Shown here: in pieces, positions 15,629-25,249 of the stretch
Layout of the letters: the number at the start of each line of letters is the position of its first letter
Numbering within the stretch: position 1 is the stretch's first letter
Source of the DNA: Muribaculaceae bacterium
Lineage (GTDB): Bacteria > Bacteroidota > Bacteroidia > Bacteroidales > Muribaculaceae
Direction of reading: 5' to 3'
Length of the DNA stretch: 64,000 bases
NCBI GenBank assembly: GCA_009775265.1
Contig: VSPG01000001.1
Coordinates: 190,978-254,977, forward strand
The notes under the pieces: model-generated
What the model saw: the letters and a program-made list of their open reading frames with translations, nothing else
Database searches by the model: none
What the model was told of the DNA's origin: nothing
Position numbers and translations under genes: made by a program

Positions 15629-17715
15629 ATTCGTTGCGTGCGCTGAGTATAAAATATGTGAAAGGAGTAGGTCCTAAACGGGCCGAGCTTCTTGAATCCC
15701 AATTGGGCATCCGCAATGCCTACGACCTTTTGCACCATTTTCCGACGCATTACCTCGACCGTTCGACGGTGTACAGAATCGCTGATTTTGAGGGAGATAT
15801 GCCTGCGGTGCAGGTTAGGGGACGGTTTGTCAGTCTCAATACAATCGGAGAAGGAGCCAAAATGCGTCTGGTAGGTCTTTTTTCCGATGGCAGCAAGGCG
15901 ATGGATGTGGTATGGTTTAAGGGCATAGCCACCCTTAAGCGCAAATTGCTTACAGACACGGATTATGTGCTTTTTGGCAAGCCGAGTGAGTTTAACGGAC
16001 GTTGGCAGATGTCGCATCCTGAAATCGAGTCACCTTCGCTGGCTATGACTGCGACCGGCATACGCGGCATATATCCTCTGACAGAAACGCTGCGCTCGCG
16101 AAATATAGGTTCACGACAGTTTCAACTGTGGATTCAGGGCGTGCTTGATTCTCATCCGTCCATAAAGGAGACTTTGCCTCAGTCGGTTGTTGGTCCATTG
16201 GGGCTTATGTCGCTCGATGATGCCATACGGGCCATACATTGCCCTTCTGACAATGCAGCATTGCAGCGCGCTCGCTTGCGGTTAAAGTTTGAGGAACTGT
16301 TCTACATTCAAGTCGATATGTTGCGGCGCAACCGCAGGCGTAAGGGCGAGAGCGTAGGACATCCGATGCCCCGTGTGGGAGACGCTTTCAATACATTCTA
16401 TACCGAATGCCTCCCGTTTGAACTCACCGGAGCACAGAAACGGGTCGTAAAGGAAATACGTTCCGACCTTTTGAGCGGACGCCAGATGAACAGGCTTGTA
16501 CAAGGCGACGTGGGTAGCGGGAAAACTCTGGTTGCGCTTATGGCAATGCTGATAGCGGTAGACAATGGCATGCAGGCTTGTCTTATGGCTCCTACGGAAA
16601 TTCTTGCCACCCAGCATTTCGAAACTATTTCAGAAATGCTTCGGCCTGCAGGGGTAAGCGTTGGGCTTTTGAAAGGCTCCACGCGTGCGGCAGAGCGCAG
16701 AAAAATCCATGAGTCATTGCGCGATGGTTCGTTGGATATTCTTGTGGGCACGCATGCTATTATAGAAGATGGTGTGGAGTTTCGCAATCTTGGAATGGCT
16801 GTCATTGACGAGCAGCATCGCTTCGGCGTGGCTCAGCGGGCAAGACTATGGGCGAAGAACGATGTGGGACCCCATGTGCTGGTTATGACTGCCACTCCGA
16901 TACCGCGTACGCTTGCCATGACAGTATATGGCGACCTTGACGTAAGCGTTATAGACGAGTTGCCTCCCGGCCGAAAGCCCATAGCCACAGTGTTGCGCTA
17001 TGAGCCGCAGCGCCTGCAGGTGTATAAAGCAACATATGCCCAATTGCGTGCCGGAAGGCAGGTATATATAGTTTATCCGCTTATAGAAGAGAATGAAAAA
17101 CTCGATTTGCGGAGTTTGAACGAAGGCTATGGAATCGTGTGCGACACATTCCCGGATTTTAAAGTGGCTTTTGTCCACGGGCGTATGAAGCCGGCCGAGA
17201 AAGACTATCAGATGGGGTTGTTTGCATCGGGCGAGGCACGCATATTGGTTGCCACGACAGTCATAGAAGTGGGGGTGAATGTGCCGAACGCCTCCGTCAT
17301 GATAATTGAGAATGCAGAACGTTTCGGGCTTTCGCAGTTGCACCAGTTGCGTGGACGTGTCGGGCGTGGTGCAGACCAAAGCTATTGCATACTTATGAGT
17401 CGCCACAATATAGCCACAGATACGCGAAAACGCCTCGAACTTATGACTCAGACTACCGACGGTTTTGTCGTGGCAGAAGCCGACATGCAGATGAGAGGCC
17501 CCGGCGACATAGAGGGTACGATGCAGAGCGGTGTTCCGTTTGATTTGCGAATTACCAATCTTGCAACCGACGGCGCCATCGTGCAGATGGCACGCGATGC
17601 GGCCACCCGCCTCCTTGACAGCGATCCGTCGCTGATGCAGGCCGACAATGCCGTTTTCCGGCGAGAGCTTGAAGCGTGTATAAAACGGAGCGCCGACTGG
17701 AGTCGTATATCATAG
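15625..17715 (+). CDS. recG: ATP-dependent DNA helicase RecG
   Basis: 696 residues from the ATG at 15625. The frame reaches back to 15517 inside ispD, but the ATGA overlap and the family N-terminus (YVKGVGPKRAELL) support the later start. RecG remodels stalled replication forks and branched DNA. The wedge/OB domain lies at about 60-160. Helicase motif I GDVGSGKT is at about 294-301, DEQH at about 395, TATPIPRTLAM after it, and the motif VI region QLRGRVGRGADQSYC near 580. The gene ends by overlapping the convergent MATE gene by 6 bases (17710-17715), so no terminator lies between them. Confidence 0.96.
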   Translation: MNSLRALSIKYVKGVGPKRAELLESQLGIRNAYDLLHHFPTHYLDRSTVYRIADFEGDMPAVQVRGRFVSLNTIGEGAKMRLVGLFSDGSKAMDVVWFKGIATLKRKLLTDTDYVLFGKPSEFNGRWQMSHPEIESPSLAMTATGIRGIYPLTETLRSRNIGSRQFQLWIQGVLDSHPSIKETLPQSVVGPLGLMSLDDAIRAIHCPSDNAALQRARLRLKFEELFYIQVDMLRRNRRRKGESVGHPMPRVGDAFNTFYTECLPFELTGAQKRVVKEIRSDLLSGRQMNRLVQGDVGSGKTLVALMAMLIAVDNGMQACLMAPTEILATQHFETISEMLRPAGVSVGLLKGSTRAAERRKIHESLRDGSLDILVGTHAIIEDGVEFRNLGMAVIDEQHRFGVAQRARLWAKNDVGPHVLVMTATPIPRTLAMTVYGDLDVSVIDELPPGRKPIATVLRYEPQRLQVYKATYAQLRAGRQVYIVYPLIEENEKLDLRSLNEGYGIVCDTFPDFKVAFVHGRMKPAEKDYQMGLFASGEARILVATTVIEVGVNVPNASVMIIENAERFGLSQLHQLRGRVGRGADQSYCILMSRHNIATDTRKRLELMTQTTDGFVVAEADMQMRGPGDIEGTMQSGVPFDLRITNLATDGAIVQMARDAATRLLDSDPSLMQADNAVFRRELEACIKRSADWSRIS

Positions 17716-19131
17716 CATGGCTGCTGCCGTTTTGACATTCTTACACCAGCTTCCCGACCACATTCTCCAAAGAAATATCAGTCCGCGGAAAGTGAGTTCC
17801 ACGGCCATCGCTATCCATACGCCGCGCAGTCCCATAGCAGGTGCAAGCAATGCGGCCACCGGGATACGCACAAGCCATATGCTGCCGAAGTTCATGACGG
17901 CGGGCCACATAGTGTCCCCGACTCCTACAAATGCTCCGTACGCCACGATGGATGCCGCATACATAGGTTCGGCCCACGCTTCTATCCTCAGCACTTCCGT
18001 GCCAAGCTGCCTTATGGCTTCGACCGGAGTCATTATATCCATCATGACAGGCGCGGCTATATACATTATGGCTCCCATTATTGTCATTACCGCCATTCCC
18101 ATGCCTACGCTTATATAGCAGAAACTTTTCACGAGTTCGGGCCGTCGTGCTCCGAAACTTTGTCCTGTCAGAGTTGTGGCAGCATCGCCGATGCCGAATC
18201 CGGGCATGTAGCAAAGGCTTTCCGCTGTTACTGCAAAGGCATTTGCGGCTATGGCAACCACTCCAAGAGGAGCAACAATTATTGTAATCATTATCTGCGC
18301 GCCGCAGAATATGGCGTGTTCGAGTGTCATAGGCACAGAAATCCGGACGGCACGTCGCAACACATCGCGGGTAGGGCGGAAACTGCCGCGAGGACGTCCT
18401 TTAATCCGCAAATCCGGTTGCAGCGCAAGAAGGTACCACATCATGAGTGCTGCTACTATGACTTCCGCCAATACAGTGCCGATGGCAGCTCCAAGTACCC
18501 CGAGTCCCGCTCCGGGCACATTCAGCGAAACACCGGCTATGGAGATTTCACGAGTTGGGAATATCAGGAAGAAATTGAAAACTATGTCGAGCACGCACAT
18601 CAGCACATTCAGAAGGCTCGGAACCTTCATGTTGCCGGCACATCGCAGCATGCCTCCGCCGAGGTAGTTCATCGTGAGCAACGGCAATGCGGCAATGAAA
18701 ACGGAGAAATATAGCGAGGCATCGTGACGTAATACATCTTCGCCGCCGAGCCATTCCGGAAGTTTGGGTGCGAGCAGAAGGCCGGCAACAGAGGCAAAGA
18801 CGGCAAACAGCAGACATGAGGTTATGCCCTGACGCACTACGGAACGCGCTTGAGACTGTTCTTTTGCGCCGAGTCGGTGAGCCACTTGCACGGAAAACCC
18901 CATTGTCACCATTGAACAGATGCCCCAGAAAAACCATAGAGAACTGCTCATCAGGCCGACAGAAGCCGAACAATCGGCTCCGAGGCGTCCTACCATTGAT
19001 GCGTCGATATACTGCATTAGTATGCTCGACAACTGGGCCATAATGGCCGGCATTGACAGTTTGGCGGCAAGAGATAGCTTGGAGCTCAGGTTAAGAGCCT
19101 CTCCGTTTTGAATCTGTGATATATCGGCCAC
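17710..19131 (-). CDS. MATE family efflux transporter
   Basis: About 473 residues from a GTG at 19131, two bases after the stop of the upstream C-S lyase gene; longer ATG starts would run back inside that gene, and a shorter one near AKLSMPAIMAQ is possible. Twelve hydrophobic segments in two similar halves are visible, with the MATE N-terminal pattern LSMPAIMAQLSSILMQYIDASMVGRLG and a second-half match near ISVPMTLEHAIFCGAQ. These proteins export drugs or metabolites using Na+ or H+ gradients. The substrate is unknown. It is the third gene of a - strand group with the DUF3737 and PatB-like genes, and it converges on recG. Confidence 0.9.
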   Translation of the reverse strand: MADISQIQNGEALNLSSKLSLAAKLSMPAIMAQLSSILMQYIDASMVGRLGADCSASVGLMSSSLWFFWGICSMVTMGFSVQVAHRLGAKEQSQARSVVRQGITSCLLFAVFASVAGLLLAPKLPEWLGGEDVLRHDASLYFSVFIAALPLLTMNYLGGGMLRCAGNMKVPSLLNVLMCVLDIVFNFFLIFPTREISIAGVSLNVPGAGLGVLGAAIGTVLAEVIVAALMMWYLLALQPDLRIKGRPRGSFRPTRDVLRRAVRISVPMTLEHAIFCGAQIMITIIVAPLGVVAIAANAFAVTAESLCYMPGFGIGDAATTLTGQSFGARRPELVKSFCYISVGMGMAVMTIMGAIMYIAAPVMMDIMTPVEAIRQLGTEVLRIEAWAEPMYAASIVAYGAFVGVGDTMWPAVMNFGSIWLVRIPVAALLAPAMGLRGVWIAMAVELTFRGLIFLWRMWSGSWCKNVKTAAAML

Positions 19132-19133
19132 GT

Positions 19134-20300
19134 TTACAGCAGAGTCTTTATTCCGCCGGCCATTCGCCGAAGCCCTTCGGCAAGGCGGCTGCGGGGACAT
19201 GCGAGATTGATACGTATGAATCCTTCGCTACCATACATTTCGCCGGCGTTCACCCACACTTGGTGGTTGTTTAAGAGATATTTTTCAAGCTCGTCGGATT
19301 TAATACCTGTGGGTGTTATATCTACCCATGCCAGATATGTTGCTTCGAGCTCGGCAACTTGTAGCTTAGGCAGTTCGCGGCTCATGAATTTACGGAAAAA
19401 CATATAGTTGCCGTGCAGATATTCTATAAGTTGTTCAAGCCATGGCAGGCTTTCGTTATAGGCCGCCTTAAGTGCTTCTACCCCAAACGGATTTATATCA
19501 CACACCTCGTTGATGTTTATGGCTTTGTCAATGTCGCGGCGCATACCGGGGTCAGGACATATAATATTGGCTATCTGTAATCCTGCCGTATTGAAAGCCT
19601 TGCTCGGAGAATTGCAGACAACAAAATGGCACCCTTCCGCAACGGTGTCGAAGGGTGTAAACACATGTCCGGGCATTGTGAGTTCGCAATGAATTTCGTC
19701 GCTTACAACCACAACGCCGTGGCGTGCACATATATGCGCGACGTGCCGCAATTCATTTTCGCTCCAGCACCTGCCGGCAGGATTATGAGGGTTGCACAGC
19801 AGCATTGCCTTTACTTCCGGACGGGAGACACACCGTTCGAGGTCCTCAAAATCCATCCTGTAGGTAAAGCCTTGGGGTGTATCTACACGCAGCAGAGGGC
19901 TGTCGATTATGTGGCATCCATTATTGCGTACCGATGAAAAAAAGCAGTTATAGACCGGTGTCTGCAGCACGACGCCGTCTCCTTCGCGGCATAATGCTTT
20001 GATTACTGCTGATATGGCCGGTACCACTCCGGATGTATATATTACTTCGTCGCGGTTGAAGTGCCAGTTGTGGCGTCGGCAAAACCATCCGGTCAGTGCT
20101 TCGTAATAATCGTCAGGAACACGCACATATCCGAACACGCCATGGTCGACACGCCGATGCAGAGCTTCCGTAATGGCTGGAGCAGTGCGGAAATCCATGT
20201 CGGCTACCCAAAGAGGTACTATATCCCTTGATTCAGCAGAATCCCATTTATAGGATGCAGTGCCACGGCGTTCGGGCGATGTGTCAAAATCAAATTTCAT
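19134..20300 (-). CDS. MalY/PatB family C-S lyase (PLP enzyme)
   Basis: 388 residues from the ATG at 20300, which overlaps the previous gene's TGA (ATGA). The open frame reaches back to a TTG at 20375, but the N-terminus MKFDFDTSPERRGTASYKWD is the family start. Fold type I aminotransferase: Asn170 in LLCNPHNPAGR, Asp201 in VVSDEIH and the PLP lysine Lys234 in NSPSKAFNTAGLQ, with an arginine at about 363 in GFIRINLACPR for the carboxylate. Members split cystathionine or cysteine conjugates to thiol, pyruvate and ammonia. The reaction in this organism is not known from sequence. The adjacent MATE exporter could move a product or conjugate, which is an inference. Confidence 0.9.
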   Translation of the reverse strand: MKFDFDTSPERRGTASYKWDSAESRDIVPLWVADMDFRTAPAITEALHRRVDHGVFGYVRVPDDYYEALTGWFCRRHNWHFNRDEVIYTSGVVPAISAVIKALCREGDGVVLQTPVYNCFFSSVRNNGCHIIDSPLLRVDTPQGFTYRMDFEDLERCVSRPEVKAMLLCNPHNPAGRCWSENELRHVAHICARHGVVVVSDEIHCELTMPGHVFTPFDTVAEGCHFVVCNSPSKAFNTAGLQIANIICPDPGMRRDIDKAININEVCDINPFGVEALKAAYNESLPWLEQLIEYLHGNYMFFRKFMSRELPKLQVAELEATYLAWVDITPTGIKSDELEKYLLNNHQVWVNAGEMYGSEGFIRINLACPRSRLAEGLRRMAGGIKTLL

Positions 20301-21142
20301 AGGTCTGTTATTATGCGGCAGTCGGCAGGGCTTTTTATGAATTTGTCGATATGTATGTCGCCGACGCCTTTGCAATGGATTTCGCCGGAGCGGGGATTGA
20401 AAATACTTATAATATGTGAGTTCACGCTTGCATTGACATCGCTGTCCTCAAATGCGCGGTCACATTCATCGGTCATTATGCAGTCTTCTAACACAAGGTT
20501 TTCGCAATAGCACAGGGGCTGTGTGCCGCTTATACGGCAACGTACGAGCCGTAGATTCATGGAGTGCCAACCGAGATATTCGCCTGTGAGTTCGGAGTCA
20601 TAGATGGTTACGTTTTCAGTATTCCATACGGCGTCTTTGGAGTTGAGTACAGCATTGCGTATTTCCACGTTGCGGCAGTATTGGAAAGAATAATTTCCGT
20701 CCAGACGGTATTTATCGATGACAATATCGGAGCAATGCATGAAGATATAATCGGCATTGGATGTATTCACGTCATGGAGGCGTATACCGTTGCAATGCCA
20801 GAATGTCTCCTGTGCGTCGGGGATTCGTACGCGCTCAAGTGACAAGGATTGCATTTCGCGGAACATCTTAGGGGCATCTACTTGTGTGTCGGTCATGACA
20901 AGACCTTTGGAATACCATAGCGCAGCGCGCGCTCCGGGAGTGAACACGCAGTTGTCGATACGGAAAGTTTCGACATGCCAAAAGGGATATTTGCCTTCGA
21001 AGCGGCAGCCTACGGCTTCTATATTGCTGCAACATTTCAAGGCCGACTCTCCTTCTTGTACGGTCACATTTTCAAGACGCAGGTCTTTGGAACCAAACAA
21101 GGGTCTCTCTCCTGCAAAATCTGTATTCCTGATGAGTTCCAT
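20297..21142 (-). CDS. DUF3737 family right-handed beta-helix protein
   Basis: 281 residues without a signal peptide. The sequence is a series of short strands of about 22 residues, each with aromatic or cysteine positions (FWHVETFRIDNCVF, ALWYSKGLVMTDTQV, FWHCNGIRLHDV, FMHCSDIVIDKYRL, FQYCRNVEIRNAVL, LCYCENLVLEDCIM). This is the pectate-lyase-like parallel beta-helix of DUF3737. No function is established for the family. The gene is first in a translationally coupled set with the C-S lyase and is divergent from fumarase. A TACTTTTG element lies 20 bases upstream. Confidence 0.87.
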   Translation of the reverse strand: MELIRNTDFAGERPLFGSKDLRLENVTVQEGESALKCCSNIEAVGCRFEGKYPFWHVETFRIDNCVFTPGARAALWYSKGLVMTDTQVDAPKMFREMQSLSLERVRIPDAQETFWHCNGIRLHDVNTSNADYIFMHCSDIVIDKYRLDGNYSFQYCRNVEIRNAVLNSKDAVWNTENVTIYDSELTGEYLGWHSMNLRLVRCRISGTQPLCYCENLVLEDCIMTDECDRAFEDSDVNASVNSHIISIFNPRSGEIHCKGVGDIHIDKFIKSPADCRIITDL

Positions 21143-21161
21143 ATGCTATTTTTTACTTATG

Positions 21162-21169
21162 CAAAAGTA
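21162..21169 (-). promoter_or_regulatory. -7 promoter element of the DUF3737 operon
   Basis: TACTTTTG on the - strand, 19 bases before the ATG at 21142, matches TAnnTTTG. It is back to back with the fumarase promoter. Confidence 0.55.
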
Positions 21170-21191
21170 CTAATAATCCCGCGGAATTTTG

Positions 21192-21199
21192 TAAATTTG
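21192..21199 (+). promoter_or_regulatory. -7 promoter element of the fumarase gene
   Basis: TAAATTTG matches TAnnTTTG, 33 bases before the ATG at 21233. The divergent element lies 22 bases away. Confidence 0.55.
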
Positions 21200-21232
21200 C
21201 GGCAAGAATAACCATTTTAATACTGAATCATA

Positions 21233-22879
21233 ATGGCAACAAAACCGTTCAAGTATCAGGAAATGTTTCCGCTCGGACCGGACACAACCGAATACTACCA
21301 TCTCACTTCCGATTACGTGAAAGTGGAAAACTGGGGCGGCCACGAGTTTTTGGTCGTAGACCCCGAGGCTCTGAGGGTAATTGCCCGTCAGGCTACTCAT
21401 GACAATGCTTTCATGCTGCGTCGCGAACACAATGAGATGGTAGCCAAAATCCTTGCAGATTCTGAAGCAAGCGAGAACGACAAGTTCGTGGCTCTCACCA
21501 TGCTTCGCAATGCTGAAGTGGCTGCAAAGGGTGAACTGCCTTTCTGTCAGGATACGGGTACGGCTATTATCCATGGCGAAAAAGGCCAGTATGTATATAC
21601 GGGTGCCTACGACGAGGAATATCTTAGCCACGGTGTTTATGACACATATACTACCGACAATCTGCGTTATAGCCAGAATGCTCCTCTCAACATGTATGAT
21701 GAGGTGAATACCGGTTGCAACCTGCCTGCTCAAATTGATGTTCATGCCACCAACGACGATGAATACCACTTCCTGTTTGTGGCAAAAGGCGGCGGTTCTG
21801 CAAACAAGACATACTTGTATCAGGAAACCAAAGCTATCATTACTCCCGAAAAGCTCGTGCCTTTCCTTGTTGAGAAAATGAAATCGCTCGGCACGGCAGC
21901 ATGCCCCCCTTATCATATCGCATTTGTAATCGGCGGCACTTCGGCAGAAATGAATCTTGCCACGGTGAAGAAGGCTTCTGTAAAGTATTACGACAGCCTG
22001 CCGACAAAAGGCAATGAGCTCGGCCATGCTTTCCGCGACATAGAACTTGAAGCCGAACTAAAGAAGGCCAGTGAGCAACTTGGTCTCGGCGCTCAGTTCG
22101 GAGGCAAATATTTCGCCCATGACATACGCGTAATCCGACTGCCGCGTCACGGTGCATCATGTCCGATCGGTATGGGCGTAAGCTGCTCTGCCGACCGCAA
22201 TGTGAAAGCTAAAATCAACCGCGACGGTCTGTGGATAGAAAAACTTGACAGCAACCCCGGCGAGCTTATCCCGGAAGAATACCGCAAGCAGGGCGAAGGG
22301 GAGGTTGTGCGCATCGACCTTAACCGTCCTATGCCGGAAGTTCTTGCAGAATTTTCAAAGTATCCTGTCAGCACACGTCTTTCGCTCAATGGCACGATTA
22401 TCGTAGGCCGTGACATCGCTCATGCAAAAATCAAGCAGCGTCTTGACGCAGGCGAGCCTATGCCGCAATATCTTAAGGATCATCCCATATATTATGCAGG
22501 ACCTGCAAAAACTCCCGCAGGAATGGCCAGCGGCTCTTTCGGTCCGACGACTGCCGGACGTATGGATCCGTATGTAGACCAGTTCCAGGCAGCCGGTGGA
22601 TCTATGATAATGATAGCAAAGGGTAACCGTTCGAAGCAGGTGACAGAGGCATGCCACAAGCATGGCGGTTTTTATCTCGGCAGTATCGGCGGCCCGGCAG
22701 CTGTTCTCGCCAAAGATTCTATAAAAAGCGTGGAGTTGCTTGAATATCCTGAACTCGGAATGGAGGCTATATGGAAAATCGAAGTAGAGGATTTCCCTGC
22801 GTTCATTCTTGTTGACGACAAAGGCAACGATTTCTTCACCGAAATATCCGAGAAGTGCAGAAATTGTGCCCTGAAATAA
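21233..22879 (+). CDS. Class I fumarate hydratase (iron-sulfur)
   Basis: 548 residues, the length of the FumA/FumB type. Interconverts fumarate and malate with an oxygen-sensitive [4Fe-4S] cluster, in the reductive branch that makes succinate in anaerobes. The substrate-binding N-terminal domain has PFCQDTGTAIIHGEKG. Cysteines that could hold the cluster lie in FCQDTG, NTGCNLPAQI and AACPPYHIAFVIGG. The C-terminal domain has the pattern SLNGTIIVGRDIAHAKIKQRL and GPTTAGRMD. The gene has its own promoter and is closed by a strong hairpin, so it is probably monocistronic. The name fumA or fumB cannot be chosen from sequence alone. Confidence 0.95.
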   Translation: MATKPFKYQEMFPLGPDTTEYYHLTSDYVKVENWGGHEFLVVDPEALRVIARQATHDNAFMLRREHNEMVAKILADSEASENDKFVALTMLRNAEVAAKGELPFCQDTGTAIIHGEKGQYVYTGAYDEEYLSHGVYDTYTTDNLRYSQNAPLNMYDEVNTGCNLPAQIDVHATNDDEYHFLFVAKGGGSANKTYLYQETKAIITPEKLVPFLVEKMKSLGTAACPPYHIAFVIGGTSAEMNLATVKKASVKYYDSLPTKGNELGHAFRDIELEAELKKASEQLGLGAQFGGKYFAHDIRVIRLPRHGASCPIGMGVSCSADRNVKAKINRDGLWIEKLDSNPGELIPEEYRKQGEGEVVRIDLNRPMPEVLAEFSKYPVSTRLSLNGTIIVGRDIAHAKIKQRLDAGEPMPQYLKDHPIYYAGPAKTPAGMASGSFGPTTAGRMDPYVDQFQAAGGSMIMIAKGNRSKQVTEACHKHGGFYLGSIGGPAAVLAKDSIKSVELLEYPELGMEAIWKIEVEDFPAFILVDDKGNDFFTEISEKCRNCALK

Positions 22880-22901
22880 GATTAAGAGTTAATCATAAAA
22901 C

Positions 22902-22949
22902 TATATAAAATTGGCTGCGCTAAATTGAATGCGCAGCCAATTTTATATA
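22902..22949. terminator. Bidirectional terminator between fumarase and the phosphate transporter
   Basis: Arms 22902-22920 and 22931-22949 are exact reverse complements over 19 bases around a 10-base loop. GC-rich inside (GGCTGCGC), AT-rich outside, giving T-rich tails on both strands. It serves fumarase (+). The phosphate transporter stop codon (22955-22957) lies just beyond it, so it can serve that gene too. Confidence 0.8.
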
Positions 22950-22954
22950 ATAAC

Positions 22955-25216
22955 TTAGCGACGTCCGGAATAATCCTTGTCGCACATTTTTGCAAACGAA
23001 CGTAGGAATTTGCGTAATGCCGATACTATTTCCTGTGTTTCCTGAAGCATGTTAAGGTAAACATACAGCACGGTCATTGCAGATGAATCCCCTTCGCGAA
23101 TCTGGTCGTAGAGTTTATGATATATATCTGAAATCATATCTTTAGTCTTATCGCATCTGCGTCGTATTACATTTACCACAGCAGTGTCTCTTGTGGTTAT
23201 GATGCCGAGCGACTCGTCGAACAGCTCTCCGACACGACGGCGCACTTCATTAAAGTCTTCTTCGTGGCTTGCAGGTAGAGGCAGGAAATTGTTGTCTACG
23301 TGCTCTTTGCATATCTCATTGATGCGATATAGGCTGTACAGCATTGACATGCAACAATTGTTGCCAAGATAAAACCATGTGCTTTTCTCTATGGCTGTTT
23401 CTCTGTTGAGCTTCCGCAGGCAAAGCGTTTCTCTGCGTCGGGCTGATTTTAATTCGCGCTTTTTCAATGGCAGACTTTTCTCAGTCTTGGCAAGCGTGCG
23501 CACGTCTTCTTTCAGGAAGGCGTTGGAGATGCTGCCGTATGTATCCTTTGCATAGCTTAAAAATTTTTCGTGCTCATCGGTGAGGTATGTCAGGAACATC
23601 GGCCATATTGAAGCGGAATCTTGTGTGGCAAGAATCGTTTGGAAAAGAGTGTCGCCTTGTTCGGCTTTGCTCTTTGCCCGGAACCGGCGGTTGCTGCGTA
23701 TTATTATGAATATTGTTGTCACGGCAAGAGCCATCATTATCCAAAGGCCACCTAAATGCATTAAAAACACTATAGCGCCAGCTCCTATGAATGCGGCTCC
23801 GGCAGTGAGAAACCATCCTCCGATTACGGATATTACGCCGGTGATTCGGAAAACGGCGCTCTCGCGTCCCCATGCCCTGTCGGAAAGAGATGTACCCATT
23901 GCTACCATGAATGTAACGAAAGTGGTTGATAGCGGCAGTTTGAGGGATGTGCCAAGTGCAATCAATGCTCCGGCAAGCACAAGGTTGACAGCACCGCGCA
24001 AGAGGTCGAATGCTGCACCGTCTTCGAGAATGCTGTCCTCTACATTGAACCGTCGGCTAAAGAACCGCCTCAGTTTTTTCGGTGTGGCACGCCTTACGCG
24101 TGCGATGAGAGCAAGAGTCCATCTGACGAGGCTACGGGCAATTTTTGACGAGCCGAACATTTCGTCGCCTCCGTTTTGGCTGCCGAGGCCTATTTCTGTC
24201 TGAGCCACTTTTTGGGCTTTTTTTGACGAGGCAAGCGCTACAACCATTATGATGCCTGCTCCTACAAGAAACCATAACGGTGTATCCGCAGGGCTGTTCA
24301 GCGACGACATCATGAAGCTGTCAGGATCGCCCAAACCATTTGCACTATAATCCTGGAATGAGGCAAGACCCGAAAGGGGTATGCCTATGAAGTTTACAAG
24401 ATCGTTTCCGGCAAATGCCATGGCGAGGGCGAATGTGCCCATTAGTACAATTACCTTTAGCACGTTCACTTTAAGAAAGTGAAGCATTTGCATCAGCAGT
24501 GTAAATCCTACGAAACAGCCGCCGACCGTTGCAGGAGTGTTGTCGTTTATCCATGCTTTTACTTCGGGCGTCATGAAATTCAAGTCCTTCGCTCCTTTAA
24601 TCAGAAGAAAATATACTATGGCAGTTGCACATATTCCTCCGAACACTCCGATTTTCCATTTCAGTTTACTACGGAAATTGAATGAAAACAGCATGCGTGT
24701 TATGAACTGTACCAAAGTGCCGAAAAAGAAAGCGATTGCGACGGAAAGGAATATTCCGATAATCACCGACAACGCTTTTTCGGTGTTAAGCAGGTCGTTG
24801 AATCCAAGTTCGGTGGTGTCTGAGGCCATTTTTATCAACGAAACAACGAACGTGGCTCCAAGCAATTCAAACACCATTGACACGGTAGTGGATGTAGGCA
24901 TGCCTATGCTGTTGAAAAGGTCGAGGAGTATGATGTCGGCTACCATAACAGCCATGAAAATGCATATGATGTCGTAAAAAGAGAAGTGCTCCGGCCGGAA
25001 TATTCCGTGCCTGGCAATATCCATCATGCCGTTGCTCATTGCCGCTCCGATAAAGACACCTGCGGAGGCCACTATGAGAATACGCTTGAATGAGGCGGCT
25101 TTGGAGCCTATGGCCGAGTTGAGAAAATTCACAGCATCGTTACTTACACCCACCGACAAGTCGAATACGGCCAAAATGAACAGAAAAATTATAATACAGA
25201 GAAACAGGATTTCCAT
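22955..25216 (-). CDS. PiT family inorganic phosphate transporter with fused PhoU-like domain
   Basis: 753 residues, much longer than simple PiT proteins. Duplicated PiT signatures are visible: GVSNDAVNFLNSAIGSKAA and MPTSTTVSMVFELLGATF in the first half, and LPLSTTFVTFMVAMGTSLSD in the second. About 11-12 membrane segments lie in residues 1-520, with a charged cytoplasmic stretch near 340-400. From about 530 to 740 the protein is soluble and helical, as in PhoU-like DUF47 domains (HEKFLSYAKDTYGSISNAF, YLNMLQETQEIVSALRKFL). It imports phosphate with H+ or Na+. The tail may sense or gate transport, an inference from DUF47-PiT pairs in other bacteria. It is the only gene of its unit, after a terminator. 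Confidence 0.92.
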   Translation of the reverse strand: MEILFLCIIIFLFILAVFDLSVGVSNDAVNFLNSAIGSKAASFKRILIVASAGVFIGAAMSNGMMDIARHGIFRPEHFSFYDIICIFMAVMVADIILLDLFNSIGMPTSTTVSMVFELLGATFVVSLIKMASDTTELGFNDLLNTEKALSVIIGIFLSVAIAFFFGTLVQFITRMLFSFNFRSKLKWKIGVFGGICATAIVYFLLIKGAKDLNFMTPEVKAWINDNTPATVGGCFVGFTLLMQMLHFLKVNVLKVIVLMGTFALAMAFAGNDLVNFIGIPLSGLASFQDYSANGLGDPDSFMMSSLNSPADTPLWFLVGAGIIMVVALASSKKAQKVAQTEIGLGSQNGGDEMFGSSKIARSLVRWTLALIARVRRATPKKLRRFFSRRFNVEDSILEDGAAFDLLRGAVNLVLAGALIALGTSLKLPLSTTFVTFMVAMGTSLSDRAWGRESAVFRITGVISVIGGWFLTAGAAFIGAGAIVFLMHLGGLWIMMALAVTTIFIIIRSNRRFRAKSKAEQGDTLFQTILATQDSASIWPMFLTYLTDEHEKFLSYAKDTYGSISNAFLKEDVRTLAKTEKSLPLKKRELKSARRRETLCLRKLNRETAIEKSTWFYLGNNCCMSMLYSLYRINEICKEHVDNNFLPLPASHEEDFNEVRRRVGELFDESLGIITTRDTAVVNVIRRRCDKTKDMISDIYHKLYDQIREGDSSAMTVLYVYLNMLQETQEIVSALRKFLRSFAKMCDKDYSGRR

Positions 25217-25249
25217 ATGATATTTACTTGGTATAACTTCTTGAAATCA

